NCBI RefSeq assembly: GCF_048595215.1
Contig: NZ_JBMDWJ010000195.1
Span: 39,707 to 103,706 of the forward strand
Length of the DNA stretch: 64,000 nucleotides
Source of the DNA: Siphonobacter sp048595215
Lineage (GTDB): Bacteria; Bacteroidota; Bacteroidia; Cytophagales; Spirosomataceae
Reading direction: 5' to 3'
Shown: positions 17,273-26,548 of the stretch, one piece after another
Layout: the number at the start of each line of letters is the position of its first letter
Numbering within the stretch: position 1 is the stretch's first letter
The notes under the pieces: model-generated
Seen by the model: only the letters and a program-made list of their open reading frames with translations
Told to the model about the DNA's origin: nothing
Databases searched by the model: none
Translations under genes and position numbers: made by a program

Positions 17273-18871
17273 ATGAAATTCAAATATATCATCGTGGCTT
17301 TGCTGCTGGCTACCAGCGGTACGATGCAGAGCTGCAGCGATTTTCTGGATAAAAATCCGCTGGGCCAGGATACGGACCAGAACTTTTATACCGATCCCAA
17401 TAATGCCATCCTGGCCGTTAACGCGGCCTATGACGTCCTGGCTTACGACGAAGGAAACGATGGCTTGGGCAACTATGTCAACCACAACTACGAGTGGATG
17501 TTCGGGGATGTACTGTCGGAAGATGCCGAAAAAGGTAGTACGCCGGGCGATATGCCTCCCCTGCAGGAGCTGAAGGAATGGCGGGCTACGGGTACCAACA
17601 CCATCGCTCAGGCCGTTTGGCAAAACATGTTCCAGGCGATTTATCGGACGAACCTGTTGCTGCAAAACCTGGAAAATTCACCCATTGATGCAACGCTGAA
17701 AAATCGTTTGATGGGCGAGGCGTACTTCATTCGGGGCTACAGTTATTTCTACATGCTGCGTTTGTACGGCGGACTGCCTTTGTTCACGAAACCCGTGCAG
17801 CCTTCGGATTACAGCAATACCAAGCGTTCTACCCTGAGCGAAACGTATGCGTTCATTGAAGCCGATTTCAAGAAAGCCGCTGAACTGTTACCCGAGAAAA
17901 ATGCCTACGAAGCGGCAGACGCCGGTCGTGCGACCAAAGGAGCTGCCAATGGATTCCTGGCCCGTGCGATCCTGTATCAAATGGGAACCGACAATCCCCG
18001 GGGTCATACCTGGAAAGAGTTATACGATCTGACCGATGTAATTGCCAAATCGGGACAGTATGCGTTGACCGACAACTACGCCGCGATTCAGGAAGGTGAA
18101 AATGAAAACAATGCGGAATCATTGTTCGAAATTCAGTTTGCCGAATCTAACGTAACCTGGGGTATCCAGCGTTCTGGAACGAACAACAACCAGATTCAGA
18201 ACAACCGGAATACCTGGGGTTGGGGCTTCAATAACCCGACGCAAAGTCTGGTGAATGCCTTTGAAGCGAATGATCCCCGTAAAGCCGCTACGATCTACAA
18301 AACGGGCGACATCGTTACGGGTATCGAGCAGGTGATCAACTTCCCTTCCGAAAACTCAACGGGTTTCCTGAACCGGAAAGCGGCCATCATCAAGCCTACG
18401 CAACCTTCGCAGTCGCCGCAAAACATTCGTAAATTGCGGTACGCGGACGTGTTGCTGATGCGAGCCGAAGCCGCCGCTCACCTGGGCAACGAAAGCGAAG
18501 CTCGTACAATCCTGAATCAGATTCGTGACCGGGCTCGTAAGTCTACGCTACCTAAAGGTTCGAAACTCAATACCATGACCTACGAACCCGCCAATACGCC
18601 CGCTTCGGCTTTACCGCCGATCGCCGCTACGGTAACGGGAACGGCTTTGCTGGACGCCATTTACCACGAGCGTCGCGTAGAGCTGGGTATGGAAGCCCTG
18701 CACTTCTGGGATCAGGTTCGTACCGGAACGTACTTTAACTCACTACCCGCTTCGATTCGTTCTTCCGCGATGAGTCATAGCATTAAGGGTTCGGTTAATT
18801 CCATCCCGGTACTGCCGATTCCGGCAAACGAAGTACAATCCTGGGGTCTGGAGCAGAATCCGGGGTATTAA
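17273..18871 (+). CDS. SusD/RagB family nutrient-binding outer-membrane lipoprotein
   Basis: 532 residues. The signal peptide ends in a lipobox (TMQSC, Cys about residue 21), followed by SDFLDKNPLGQ, the typical SusD N-terminus. The TPR-like helical region includes LMGEAYFIRGYSYFYMLRLYGG near 145-165, and the C-terminal SusD region has LRYADVLLMRAEA near 395 and YHERRVELGMEALHFWDQVRTG near 465. It is the surface glycan-binding lid of the SusC transporter. The length is usual for the family. It is 155 bp after susC in the same transcript. Confidence 0.95.
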   Translation: MKFKYIIVALLLATSGTMQSCSDFLDKNPLGQDTDQNFYTDPNNAILAVNAAYDVLAYDEGNDGLGNYVNHNYEWMFGDVLSEDAEKGSTPGDMPPLQELKEWRATGTNTIAQAVWQNMFQAIYRTNLLLQNLENSPIDATLKNRLMGEAYFIRGYSYFYMLRLYGGLPLFTKPVQPSDYSNTKRSTLSETYAFIEADFKKAAELLPEKNAYEAADAGRATKGAANGFLARAILYQMGTDNPRGHTWKELYDLTDVIAKSGQYALTDNYAAIQEGENENNAESLFEIQFAESNVTWGIQRSGTNNNQIQNNRNTWGWGFNNPTQSLVNAFEANDPRKAATIYKTGDIVTGIEQVINFPSENSTGFLNRKAAIIKPTQPSQSPQNIRKLRYADVLLMRAEAAAHLGNESEARTILNQIRDRARKSTLPKGSKLNTMTYEPANTPASALPPIAATVTGTALLDAIYHERRVELGMEALHFWDQVRTGTYFNSLPASIRSSAMSHSIKGSVNSIPVLPIPANEVQSWGLEQNPGY

Positions 18872-19000
18872 TTGGGTTGTTGGTTTTTAGTTTTTAAGCA
18901 GTCAGGTACATACGATCGATTATTTGTAAACCACTAATCAGATCCGAATCGCACCTCAACGAACGATAGTACTAGTCAGGCAACTAACAACCAATAACCA

Positions 19001-19043
19001 AACAAAGGCTTCTATTCGAATCGGGTAGAAGCCTTTGTTTTAT
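19001..19043 (+). terminator. Terminator after susD
   Basis: AACAAAGGCTTCTA pairs with TAGAAGCCTTTGTT and T-rich sequence follows. It ends 16 bp before the GH26 ATG, so downstream genes rely on read-through or on the TATCTTTA sequence at 19041. Confidence 0.75.
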
Positions 19044-19058
19044 CTTTAAACGAAAAAA

Positions 19059-20165
19059 ATGATGTTACGTACGGCTCTGGTTTGTTTGACTTTATACGCG
19101 GGGAGCCTCGGTGCTCAGACCGCCCCCATTGATAAAAAAGCCACGAAAGAAACCCGGAATCTGTATACCAATTTGCAGAAGCTGGCGAAAAAGGGAACCA
19201 TGTTCGGCCATCAGGACGATCTGGGGTATGGCGTGAACTGGCGGGCCGAAGCCGGTCGTTCGGATGTGAAGGAGGTCGTGGGCGAGTACCCCGCCGTATT
19301 CGGCTGGGATTTGGGCCGGATTGAATTCGATAGTACTCACGAAATCGACGGGATTCCGTTCGAAAGTCAGCGGAAATTTGTGGAGCAGGTCTACGCTCAG
19401 GGAGGGGTTAATACGTTTAGCTGGCACCTAAACAACCCAACCGACCCTACGAAAACGAGCTGGGATAAAGTAGATTTCACCATTCGTGCACTCTTCAGTG
19501 ATTCGCAGGCTCAGCAACGGTACGATGCCTGGCTGGATCGGGTCGCGGCTTATTTCAAAAGCCTGAAAGGACCCAAAGGCGAAGCCATCCCGGTGATCTT
19601 CCGGCCCTTCCACGAGCATACGGGTAGCTGGTTCTGGTGGGGGAAAGCCCACGCTACCGTAGACGAATACGTGCAATTGTGGCGATACACCGTCGAGTAT
19701 TTACGCGATAAAAAAGACGTTCATAATGTACTGTATGCGTATTCGACCGACCGTTTCCCGACGAAAGAAGAATACCTCGAACGCTATCCCGGCGATGCGT
19801 ATATCGACATCGTTGGTTTTGACATTTACCACCGTCCGCAACCCGGTCAGCCTGACCATTTTGTAGCGAATACGCGTCAAATGGTGGAGATCCTGAAAGA
19901 GGTGGGGCAGGAAAAGAAAAAAGTATACGCCATCACCGAAACTGGCCTCGAAAAACTGCCCCAGCCCAACTGGTGGACGCAGGTACTAGCACCGATTATC
20001 AAAAACGCGGGTTTATCTTACGTGCTGGTTTGGCGAAATGGCAACCCGGGACACTTTTACGCTCCCTACGCCGGACAAGCCACTGCGGAAGATTTTAAGA
20101 AATTTTCCCAGCAATCGGACGTTTACCTCCAAAAGAAAACGGCTGCTGCCCAACTCTACCGCTAA
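19059..20165 (+). CDS. GH26 endo-beta-1,4-mannanase, secreted
   Basis: 368 residues with a signal peptide (to GSLGAQ). Clan-A family 26 motifs are all present: MFGHQDDLGYG (48-58), the acid/base region RPFHEHTGSWFWW with Glu186, and the nucleophile region YAITETG with Glu294. VDIVGFDIYH-type strand and VWRNG near the end complete the barrel. It cuts beta-mannan or manno-oligosaccharides, releasing mannobiose-type products. It is encoded between susD and a sodium symporter, and with GH130 downstream this gives the locus its substrate assignment. Two ATG codons lie in tandem at 19059 and 19062; either may be used. Confidence 0.92.
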   Translation: MMLRTALVCLTLYAGSLGAQTAPIDKKATKETRNLYTNLQKLAKKGTMFGHQDDLGYGVNWRAEAGRSDVKEVVGEYPAVFGWDLGRIEFDSTHEIDGIPFESQRKFVEQVYAQGGVNTFSWHLNNPTDPTKTSWDKVDFTIRALFSDSQAQQRYDAWLDRVAAYFKSLKGPKGEAIPVIFRPFHEHTGSWFWWGKAHATVDEYVQLWRYTVEYLRDKKDVHNVLYAYSTDRFPTKEEYLERYPGDAYIDIVGFDIYHRPQPGQPDHFVANTRQMVEILKEVGQEKKKVYAITETGLEKLPQPNWWTQVLAPIIKNAGLSYVLVWRNGNPGHFYAPYAGQATAEDFKKFSQQSDVYLQKKTAAAQLYR

Positions 20166-20239
20166 GTATTCGGCTCATGCATGACTCTCCGGAACTTGCC
20201 TAACGTATACTGAGTTGGTTAGCTAGCAACGGAGCAATC

Positions 20240-22126
20240 ATGAAATTATCCCTACTGGACTTTTGTATCATCATCATCTATCTGGTGGCAGTCATTGTGC
20301 TGGGATTAGTCCTCAAAAAAAGGGCTTCCCGCAACAAGGAGGCGTATATGCTGGGCGGTAAGACCCTGCCGTGGTATATGCTGGGTCTGTCGAACGCCTC
20401 GGATATGTTCGACATTTCCGGTACCATGTGGATGGTCTCACTGGCTTTTGTGTACGGACTAAAAAGCCTCTGGATTCCCTGGCTCTGGCCCGTATTCAAT
20501 CAGGTTTTTATGATGATGTACCTGTCGGTCTGGCTACGCCGTTCAAACGTGACGACCGGAGCCGAATGGATCGGAACGCGATTTGGAAAGGGGCCTGGGG
20601 TAACGGCCTCGCATACGATCGTCGTCGTGTTTGCCCTGTTGAGTTGCCTGGGGTTTTTGGCGTATGGTTTTGTGGGTTTGGGCAAATTCATGGAAATTTT
20701 TATTCCGTTTGAAAGCATTGCTCCGTACCTGCCGTTCCGCATCGCTCCGGAGTACGTGGGACCTTTCTACGGCATCATCTTCACCGCCTTTGCCGTATTT
20801 TACGCCATTTTGGGTGGCATGACGAGCATTGTGATTGGCGATGTGCTCAAGTACGGCATCATGACGATTTCGGCTTTCGTAATTGCCGTCATTGCCATGC
20901 AACAGCTTTCCGGTAGAACGCTGGAAGTGCCGCAGGGCTGGTATACGCCCTTTTTCGGTTGGAAACTTGATGATCTGAACTGGTCGGGGATTCTGGAAGA
21001 AGTGAATACCAAAATCAAGTCGGATGGTTTTTCCCTGTTCGGAATCTTCTTCATGATGATGACCTTCAAGGGTATTCTGGCGAGTCTGGCCGGACCGGCT
21101 CCGAATTACGATATGCAGAAAATTTTATCCACCAAATCACCCCAGGAAGCCGCCAAGATGAGTGGGATTGTCTCCATCGTGCTACTGCCCGTACGGTACG
21201 CGATGGTCATGGGTTTGACGGTACTGGCTCTGCTGCATTTCGATCAGCTGGGCTTGCATACGCCGCGGGGTATTGATTTCGAGAAAATCCTGCCTGCGTC
21301 CATTTTGCAGTTCGTACCCGCCGGACTGATGGGGCTGCTGCTGGCTGGATTACTGGCGGCGTTTATGGGCACCTTTGCCGGTACGCTCAATGCCGCTCAG
21401 GCCTACGTAGTGAATGACATTTACCTGAAATACATCGACCCCGGAGCCAGCAATAGCCGTATTTCCCGGATGAATTACTTCTCTGGACTGGTAGTAGCCA
21501 GCGTCGGTATTCTGCTAGGACTGTTCGCCAAAGACGTCAATAGTATTCTGCAATGGATCGTCTCGGCTTTGTACGGCGGTTACGTTGCGGCCAATGTATT
21601 GAAGTGGCACTGGTGGCGATTTAATGCCAATGGCTTTTTCTGGGGCATGCTGGCGGGAATCGTTCCGGCTCTGATTTTCCCTTATGTGTTCCGCGAAACA
21701 CTGAGTCTGTACTATTTCCCGCTGCTGTTTCTGCTTTCGCTGGCGGGGTGTATCATTGGCTCGCTGGTAACGCCGCCGACGGATCGGCAGACGCTGATCA
21801 CCTTTTACCGGACCGTACGTCCTTGGGGTTTCTGGAAGCCCATTCAGCGACAGGTACAGGTCGAAGACCCCGATTTTCGGCCCAATGAAGCGTTTGGTCG
21901 AGACGCCTTTAATGTCATCATTGGGATTATCGCTCAGTGTGCACTGACGCTGGTACCCATGTATCTGATTTTGAAAATGAACGTTGAGCTGACGATAACC
22001 CTGGGTGTATTGGGCCTTTGTGTAGTGATTTTGAAGAAAACCTGGTGGGATCGCTTACCGACGGAAGAACCTGCCTCAAAGGTTTCCGCTCACCGTTTAA
22101 CTAAAACCTTAAATGACCTTTCATGA
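20240..22126 (+). CDS. Sodium:solute symporter (SSS family), probable manno-oligosaccharide importer
   Basis: 628 residues with 13-14 hydrophobic helices. The start (LLDFCIIIIYLVAVIVLGL) and the RNKEAYMLGGKTLPWYMLGLSNASDMFDISGTMW segment are typical of the SSS family, where the loop after helix 1 contributes to sodium and substrate binding. In the Bacteroides mannan cluster an inner-membrane symporter moves mannobiose in; the same position in this operon suggests the same job. The end overlaps the GH130 gene by 14 bp, so the two are translationally coupled. Confidence 0.88.
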   Translation: MKLSLLDFCIIIIYLVAVIVLGLVLKKRASRNKEAYMLGGKTLPWYMLGLSNASDMFDISGTMWMVSLAFVYGLKSLWIPWLWPVFNQVFMMMYLSVWLRRSNVTTGAEWIGTRFGKGPGVTASHTIVVVFALLSCLGFLAYGFVGLGKFMEIFIPFESIAPYLPFRIAPEYVGPFYGIIFTAFAVFYAILGGMTSIVIGDVLKYGIMTISAFVIAVIAMQQLSGRTLEVPQGWYTPFFGWKLDDLNWSGILEEVNTKIKSDGFSLFGIFFMMMTFKGILASLAGPAPNYDMQKILSTKSPQEAAKMSGIVSIVLLPVRYAMVMGLTVLALLHFDQLGLHTPRGIDFEKILPASILQFVPAGLMGLLLAGLLAAFMGTFAGTLNAAQAYVVNDIYLKYIDPGASNSRISRMNYFSGLVVASVGILLGLFAKDVNSILQWIVSALYGGYVAANVLKWHWWRFNANGFFWGMLAGIVPALIFPYVFRETLSLYYFPLLFLLSLAGCIIGSLVTPPTDRQTLITFYRTVRPWGFWKPIQRQVQVEDPDFRPNEAFGRDAFNVIIGIIAQCALTLVPMYLILKMNVELTITLGVLGLCVVILKKTWWDRLPTEEPASKVSAHRLTKTLNDLS

Positions 22127-23282
22127 ACGGCTTGCTCAGTTGGAGGAAGCCCACGATAGACTGATCAGACGTCCCAACGTGAAGGCAGATCTGGGTAATG
22201 GTCTGTTCGATCGCTATCAGTATCCCATCGTAACGGCTGCCCATACGCCGCTTTTCTGGCGGTATGATCTGAATCCCGAAACCAATCCGTTTCTGATGGA
22301 GCGTTTCGGTATCAATGCTACCTTCAATGCCGGGGCCATCAAAATAGAAGACAAGTATCTGCTGATTCTGCGAGTGGAAGGACTGGATCGAAAATCATTC
22401 TTTGCCGTAGCTGAAAGTCCCAACGGAATTGATCAGTTTCAGTTTTGGGAGTATCCCATTACCATGCCCGAAACCGATGAACCGGACGTCAATGTCTACG
22501 ACATGCGGGTCGTACCACACGAAGATGGCTGGATTTATGGCCTGTTCTGTACCGAACGTAAAGACCCGAACGCCCAACCCGGCGATGAATCGGCGGCAAT
22601 TGCCCAGTGCGGTATCGCCCGGACCCGTGACTTAAAAACCTGGGAGCGATTACCCGATCTGCAAACCCCCTCGCCGCAGCAACGCAATGTAGTATTACAT
22701 CCCGAATGGGTGAAAGGCAAGTACGCGTTTTATACCCGGCCGCAGGATGGATTTATTCAGGCGGGTACGGGCGGAGGCATTGCCCTGGCCCTGGCGGATT
22801 CAATGGAAAAAGCCATCATTACGCAGGAGACGGTCATCGATCCGAAAGACTATCATACGGTATACGAAGTTAAAAATGGTCAGGGACCGGCTCCGCTAAA
22901 AACGTCGCTGGGCTGGCTTCATTTGGCTCATGGCGTGCGAAATACGGCGGCGGGCTTGCGATACGTGCTGTATACATTCATGACGGACCTACACGATCTG
23001 ACGAAGGTGATTTATAAACCGGCGGGTTACATGCTGGCTCCCGAAGGGGACGAACGGATCGGCGACGTATCGAACGTGGTCTTTTCTAACGGCTGGATTC
23101 TGGACGACGACGGTACGGTATTTATCTACTACGGCTCGTCCGACACGCGTATGCACGTGGCGACTACTACGCTGGATCGACTGCTTGATTATGTAGTGAA
23201 TACTCCGGCGGATGGCATGCGGTCGGCGGCTTCGGTACAGCGATTGACGGCTTTGATTGATCGGAATAAAGCTCTGTTCTAA
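22113..23282 (+). CDS. GH130 phosphorylase, probable beta-1,4-mannosylglucose phosphorylase
   Basis: 389 residues, no signal peptide, so cytoplasmic. The N-terminal helical stretch (MTFHERLAQLEEAHDRLIRR) and total length are those of GH130 subfamily 1 (4-O-beta-D-mannosyl-D-glucose phosphorylase), rather than the shorter mannobiose phosphorylases. Five-blade features include NATFNAGAI (68-76), LILRVEG (84-90), YDMRVV (128-133), LFCTERKDP and FYTRPQDGF. The enzyme uses phosphate to split Man-beta-1,4-Glc into mannose 1-phosphate and glucose. Its start lies inside the end of the symporter gene (ATGA-type coupling). The cellobiose 2-epimerase that makes its substrate from mannobiose is not in this window. 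Confidence 0.88.
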   Translation: MTFHERLAQLEEAHDRLIRRPNVKADLGNGLFDRYQYPIVTAAHTPLFWRYDLNPETNPFLMERFGINATFNAGAIKIEDKYLLILRVEGLDRKSFFAVAESPNGIDQFQFWEYPITMPETDEPDVNVYDMRVVPHEDGWIYGLFCTERKDPNAQPGDESAAIAQCGIARTRDLKTWERLPDLQTPSPQQRNVVLHPEWVKGKYAFYTRPQDGFIQAGTGGGIALALADSMEKAIITQETVIDPKDYHTVYEVKNGQGPAPLKTSLGWLHLAHGVRNTAAGLRYVLYTFMTDLHDLTKVIYKPAGYMLAPEGDERIGDVSNVVFSNGWILDDDGTVFIYYGSSDTRMHVATTTLDRLLDYVVNTPADGMRSAASVQRLTALIDRNKALF

Positions 23283-23304
23283 TAAATTCAAAAATAATGG
23301 GTAC

Positions 23305-23339
23305 AAAAAAGTAGTCTGAGTTTTCAGATTGCTTTTTTT
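23305..23339 (+). terminator. Terminator of the mannan operon
   Basis: AAAAAAGTAGTCTGA pairs, with two mismatches, with TCAGATTGCTTTTTT around a GTTT loop, and the second arm ends in a T-run 50 bp after the GH130 stop. Confidence 0.7.
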
Positions 23340-23385
23340 GTGGACTTTATCTTAACCTAATCAATCCATTAATCTATTTTCACGA

Positions 23386-24467
23386 ATGAGTAAAAGTATA
23401 TTTAAAAAATTATTATTTAGTTATCTGGTCTTAGTATGCGGGTTCACTGTCCAAGCCCAACGCATCTTGCAATTGCCGGAAGAACCACTGGCTATTGAAT
23501 CTCCTGGATTTATAATTGATACAGTTATTGATGCTCGTCAAATAAAACCACACATTGGCGTAGTTCAGGATGGTAAAACAAAGAATGTTTTGGAGTGTAA
23601 TTTCCCGGACCAGTTACCCACGTACCTGAAGGGGTATTTACAGAGAAATTTTTCTACTCAAGGTGAGCCGCTTACGTTAATTATTGATGAATTATGGGTT
23701 AGCGATGAGAAAAAAGGGTTATGAGGATTATTTGATGTTACTCTAGCCATGACGCTGGCCCGAAAAGATTCATTGGGTAATGTAAAGCGTCTTCGAGCTT
23801 ACCGCTACGGTTTTTCAGGAGGGACTCGAAATAAAGAAGATTTCTATATGAAAACCCTGCAAAAGTTATTTAAAATGTATCTCAAGCATTTTGCTGGGAC
23901 GGACTGGAAGAATCAAAAACATGAGTCAGTATTTCAGGAGTGGGCAGGAGAACCGAGAGTAGCAGAACTGTTCGAAAAAAAAGAATTTATACCGGGTGGA
24001 TATACTACCATTACCGAATTGCTAAAAAATCAGCCTACTATTGCTTTTGCTGATTTGAAGAAACGCTCCTTATTTGAAAATCGAATAGCTGTTAAAGTTT
24101 CGAAAGATGTCAAAAAAGGAAGAAACTTTTAGCTTATTCTGATGGTAAACAATTATACCTTAATGCTGAAACATATCTTAAAGGAGCTGACTATTTTGCT
24201 TTGGTACGAGAAACGGGAAGGTTTTTTCTAATCGATGATCCATTAGATCCCGTGCAATACGGAGTTAATCATCTAGGGTTTATTGTAGACTTTCTAATGG
24301 GTGTAAGTTATGCCTGCAATGACCGGGATATCATAAAAATTCTCTACGAATTTCCAGAAGCGAAAGAAAAGTACTTAAGTAAAGAAAATAGGAAAACGGT
24401 AAGTGTCTGGCGTTCCTGCATTGTCTACTTAAATCGTAGCGTATTAGAAGAGTTAAATAAAGAGTAA
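23386..24467 (+). pseudogene. Decayed gene for a secreted protein (one nonsense codon, one frameshift)
   Basis: A signal-peptide start (MSKSIFKKLLFSYLVLVCGF...VQAQ) opens a frame that meets TGA at 23722-23724. The same frame continues uninterrupted (GLFDVTLAMTLARKD...) to TAG at 24130-24132. From GCT at 24132 the reading continues in the -1 frame (AYSDGKQLYLNAETY...) to the stop at 24465. The rejoined product would be about 360 residues. I do not recognise the family. The sequence is clearly richer in A and T than its neighbours, which suggests foreign origin or relaxed selection. Programmed recoding is unlikely because two separate events of different kinds would be needed. Confidence 0.8.
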
Positions 24468-24521
24468 GCATATAAAAAGGTCCTTACCGGTTTCGGCATG
24501 GACCTTTTTATATGCTTACTC
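24462..24521. terminator. Bidirectional terminator with 22-bp perfect stem
   Basis: The arms 24462-24483 and 24500-24521 are perfect inverted repeats of 22 bp (each contains AAAAAGGTCC or its complement). It serves the convergent genes on both sides, and the pseudogene stop codon lies inside the left arm. Confidence 0.9.
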
Positions 24522-24530
24522 GAAAATGAA

Positions 24531-25460
24531 TTACCGTAAACCCACCAACTCCTTATTTTTCAAAAACTTCTGAATAGTAGCCTTGATTTCGGCTTTATTC
24601 GCGACTGTCGCTTTCGGAGCTTTTAGGTACGCCGCCGAAAGTTCATCCAGCGACTGATTAAGACTTTTGCCGTCAATTTTCTTTTCCAGTTGAATGCCTT
24701 TTTTCTGGGCAATCAGATCACCCCATACATTGCGGACATCCACCCAGAACGTCCGGTGTTTCGTCCACCATTCTTTCGCTGAGTTACAGGCCGCTTCCTT
24801 GACGCGGTGGTAATCATTGATGCCTTTTTCGTAGGCAATGATTTTCTCGCCGTCGGGCGTACGCAGGACTTTGGCATTGTCCTGATCGTGCAAGTAGCCG
24901 TAATCCGTGATGAGAATGCGATTGCCGCGACGCATCACATTGTAGTCGTTGCGGGTCGTGTATTCGCGGCGGGGCAGGGGAGCGTCGGTGGTATTATCCC
25001 AAATATGGCGGCCGTCGGCGTGGAACCAGGTGGCAGAACCTTCGTAACGGGGACTGTCGTCTACTTCAAAAACCTGTTGGGTCCACTGGCCTTTGGCTTG
25101 ATTAGCGTTTAGGGCTTTGTATTTCCACTCCGCGTCCTGTTCGTACGCCAGCAGATCGGTATTCTGGAATTTCCAGTCTTCCCGCCAGTGTTTGATAATG
25201 GTACTGTCGTTGATGACCAGCAGGTGCATCAGTACCAGTTTATTGGGCGTTTCTTCGTCCACGAATACGTATTCCAAGGCACCCATTTCCTTGCGTTCCT
25301 TGAATTTGTATTCGCGATTGGGAGAGAACGTTTCGGCGTATTTAAAAGTGATGGCGTGACAACCACATTGACCTTTGATGGCCTGAATGTCAGCAGATTT
25401 CTGGGCGAAGGCAGTACTAAGCAGACTACCCAAGGTTAGGGTGAAGATAAAGCGTTTCAT
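24531..25460 (-). CDS. DUF6607-like secreted protein
   Basis: 309 residues with a signal peptide (to STAFAQK). Features include GQCGCHAITFKYAETFSPN near 30-48, LMHLLVIND and IIKHWREDWKFQ near 80-100, and GYLHDQDNAKVLR near 195. These match what I recall of the DUF6607 family of Bacteroidota periplasmic proteins; no enzymatic function is established to my knowledge. It overlaps the preceding membrane-protein gene by 4 bp (ATGA), so it is the last gene of a four-gene operon. Neighbouring genes hint at metal handling, but this is inference. Confidence 0.7.
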   Translation of the reverse strand: MKRFIFTLTLGSLLSTAFAQKSADIQAIKGQCGCHAITFKYAETFSPNREYKFKERKEMGALEYVFVDEETPNKLVLMHLLVINDSTIIKHWREDWKFQNTDLLAYEQDAEWKYKALNANQAKGQWTQQVFEVDDSPRYEGSATWFHADGRHIWDNTTDAPLPRREYTTRNDYNVMRRGNRILITDYGYLHDQDNAKVLRTPDGEKIIAYEKGINDYHRVKEAACNSAKEWWTKHRTFWVDVRNVWGDLIAQKKGIQLEKKIDGKSLNQSLDELSAAYLKAPKATVANKAEIKATIQKFLKNKELVGLR

Positions 25461-25894
25461 TCGAATACGGGTTTCGATTTTTGCTGGTTCGTAAATTGAT
25501 AATCAGGGGTTTTAAGCCACTTCCAGGATTCAATCGTCAGCAGTATACTCATCAGCAGGACGAAGGTTAACAATAAAAGTTGCGAAGGGTCTCCTTCCTT
25601 CAGTTCACCTACGACGTGACTCAGGTGAGCCAGCGTAAAGGGAATGCTGAGGAAGAAGTTTACCCTCCGCCACTCGATAGATTGAAGATAGAGCAGAGCA
25701 ACCGCCCAGATGAGCGGAAATAATTCAAAGATGAATCGGATGATGACCAGCGACGTGGGTTTCTGTCCATTGGCTCCTTCACGAACAATGTTGATGCCGT
25801 AGAATAAATCGCCTACGTGAAAATTGAAGTGTAGGATCATGCACACGGTGGTTAACACCCAGAAGAGCAGAATACGGAAGCGGGAAATACTCAT
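25457..25894 (-). CDS. Small four-helix membrane protein, unknown function
   Basis: 145 residues with about four hydrophobic helices: FRILLFWVLTTVCMILHF (6-23), FIFELFPLIWAVALLYL (54-70), FFLSIPFTLAHLSHVV (79-94) and LLLLTFVLLMSILLTI (105-120). His residues sit in or near the helices (HFNFHVGD, LAHLSH), which could bind a metal or heme, but this is speculation. It overlaps the DUF6607-like gene by 4 bp and follows the Cys-rich small protein gene by 9 bp, so it belongs to the same operon. Confidence 0.7.
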   Translation of the reverse strand: MSISRFRILLFWVLTTVCMILHFNFHVGDLFYGINIVREGANGQKPTSLVIIRFIFELFPLIWAVALLYLQSIEWRRVNFFLSIPFTLAHLSHVVGELKEGDPSQLLLLTFVLLMSILLTIESWKWLKTPDYQFTNQQKSKPVFE

Positions 25895-25903
25895 GGAAAT
25901 CCG

Positions 25904-26239
25904 TTAGTTAAGTGAACTGGTATACAGAATTTTATGAGCTTCCACAATCAGATTGACTTCCTGCATCATGTTAATTAGTTCTTCTAGCTCCGATTCAGCG
26001 AGCAGAATATTCAGATTCAATACCGGCGACCGCATGATAATTTCCTTGCCGTGTGAGGTAGAGAAGTAACTCATGTTACACCGTTCCTGAAGCATTTCCA
26101 GAAAATACTGAAAGTCTTCGGCGTTGAAAATCAGTAAGATATTGTTGAAAGCCAGGTTGTACGTCTGACAGCCTTCGCAGTAGCCGATGTAGCCATTTTC
26201 CTGTTGCGTGAGCGTACGGAAACAATGAGATTGGTGCAT
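25904..26239 (-). CDS. DUF6686-like small cytoplasmic protein with Cys cluster
   Basis: 111 residues. The N-terminal part carries HCFRTL, IGYCEGCQTYNLAFNNI (CxxC about residues 21-24), then an acidic helical C-terminus. This resembles the DUF6686 family, as far as I can tell from memory. A CxxC plus an upstream Cys could bind zinc or iron. Second gene of the four-gene operon. Confidence 0.65.
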   Translation of the reverse strand: MHQSHCFRTLTQQENGYIGYCEGCQTYNLAFNNILLIFNAEDFQYFLEMLQERCNMSYFSTSHGKEIIMRSPVLNLNILLAESELEELINMMQEVNLIVEAHKILYTSSLN

Positions 26240-26274
26240 GAGTACCGGAGTTAAATCGGAGAAAAGGATCGAAT

Positions 26275-26502
26275 TTAATCAGCCAATGAAGGCGTTTTTA
26301 TATGCCGCAGTTTACAGGTGACGCCCGTACGCTTCAAGGCTTCTACAATTCGCTCGGGAGCAATCCACTCACTGAAAACCTCCAGTGACTGCGTTAGGAA
26401 ATCAACGCTGAATCGGGTGATACCCAGTTGACCCAGACTTTCTTTGACGGCTTGAATACCCAAAGGAGAATTCAAATTCGTTTGAAAACAGATTCTTTTC
26501 AT
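26275..26502 (-). CDS. HMA-like small protein lacking the metal-binding CxxC
   Basis: 75 residues with the beta-alpha-beta-beta-alpha-beta pattern of heavy-metal-associated domains: MKRICFQTNL, LGIQAVKESLGQL, ITRFSVDFLTQSLEVFSE, RIVEALKRTG, CKLRHIK. The usual MxCxxC loop is replaced by TNLNSPLG, so it probably does not bind copper the standard way. I start it at MKRICF (26502). It is the first gene of the operon and lies behind a promoter with an A/T-rich palindrome. Confidence 0.7.
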   Translation of the reverse strand: MKRICFQTNLNSPLGIQAVKESLGQLGITRFSVDFLTQSLEVFSEWIAPERIVEALKRTGVTCKLRHIKTPSLAD

Positions 26503-26548
26503 AGGCTGAATCAATGAAGTGATTGATGAGGTAATTGAGTTAATATTT

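Noticed and set aside
23722..23724. TGA as selenocysteine
   Set aside because: No Sec-type context or known selenoprotein family; a second lesion (frameshift at 24130) follows, so decay is simpler.
24121..24132. Programmed -1 frameshift at AAACTTTTAG
   Set aside because: The heptamer is not a canonical X XXY YYZ site, no strong downstream pseudoknot is evident, and the gene already has a nonsense codon.
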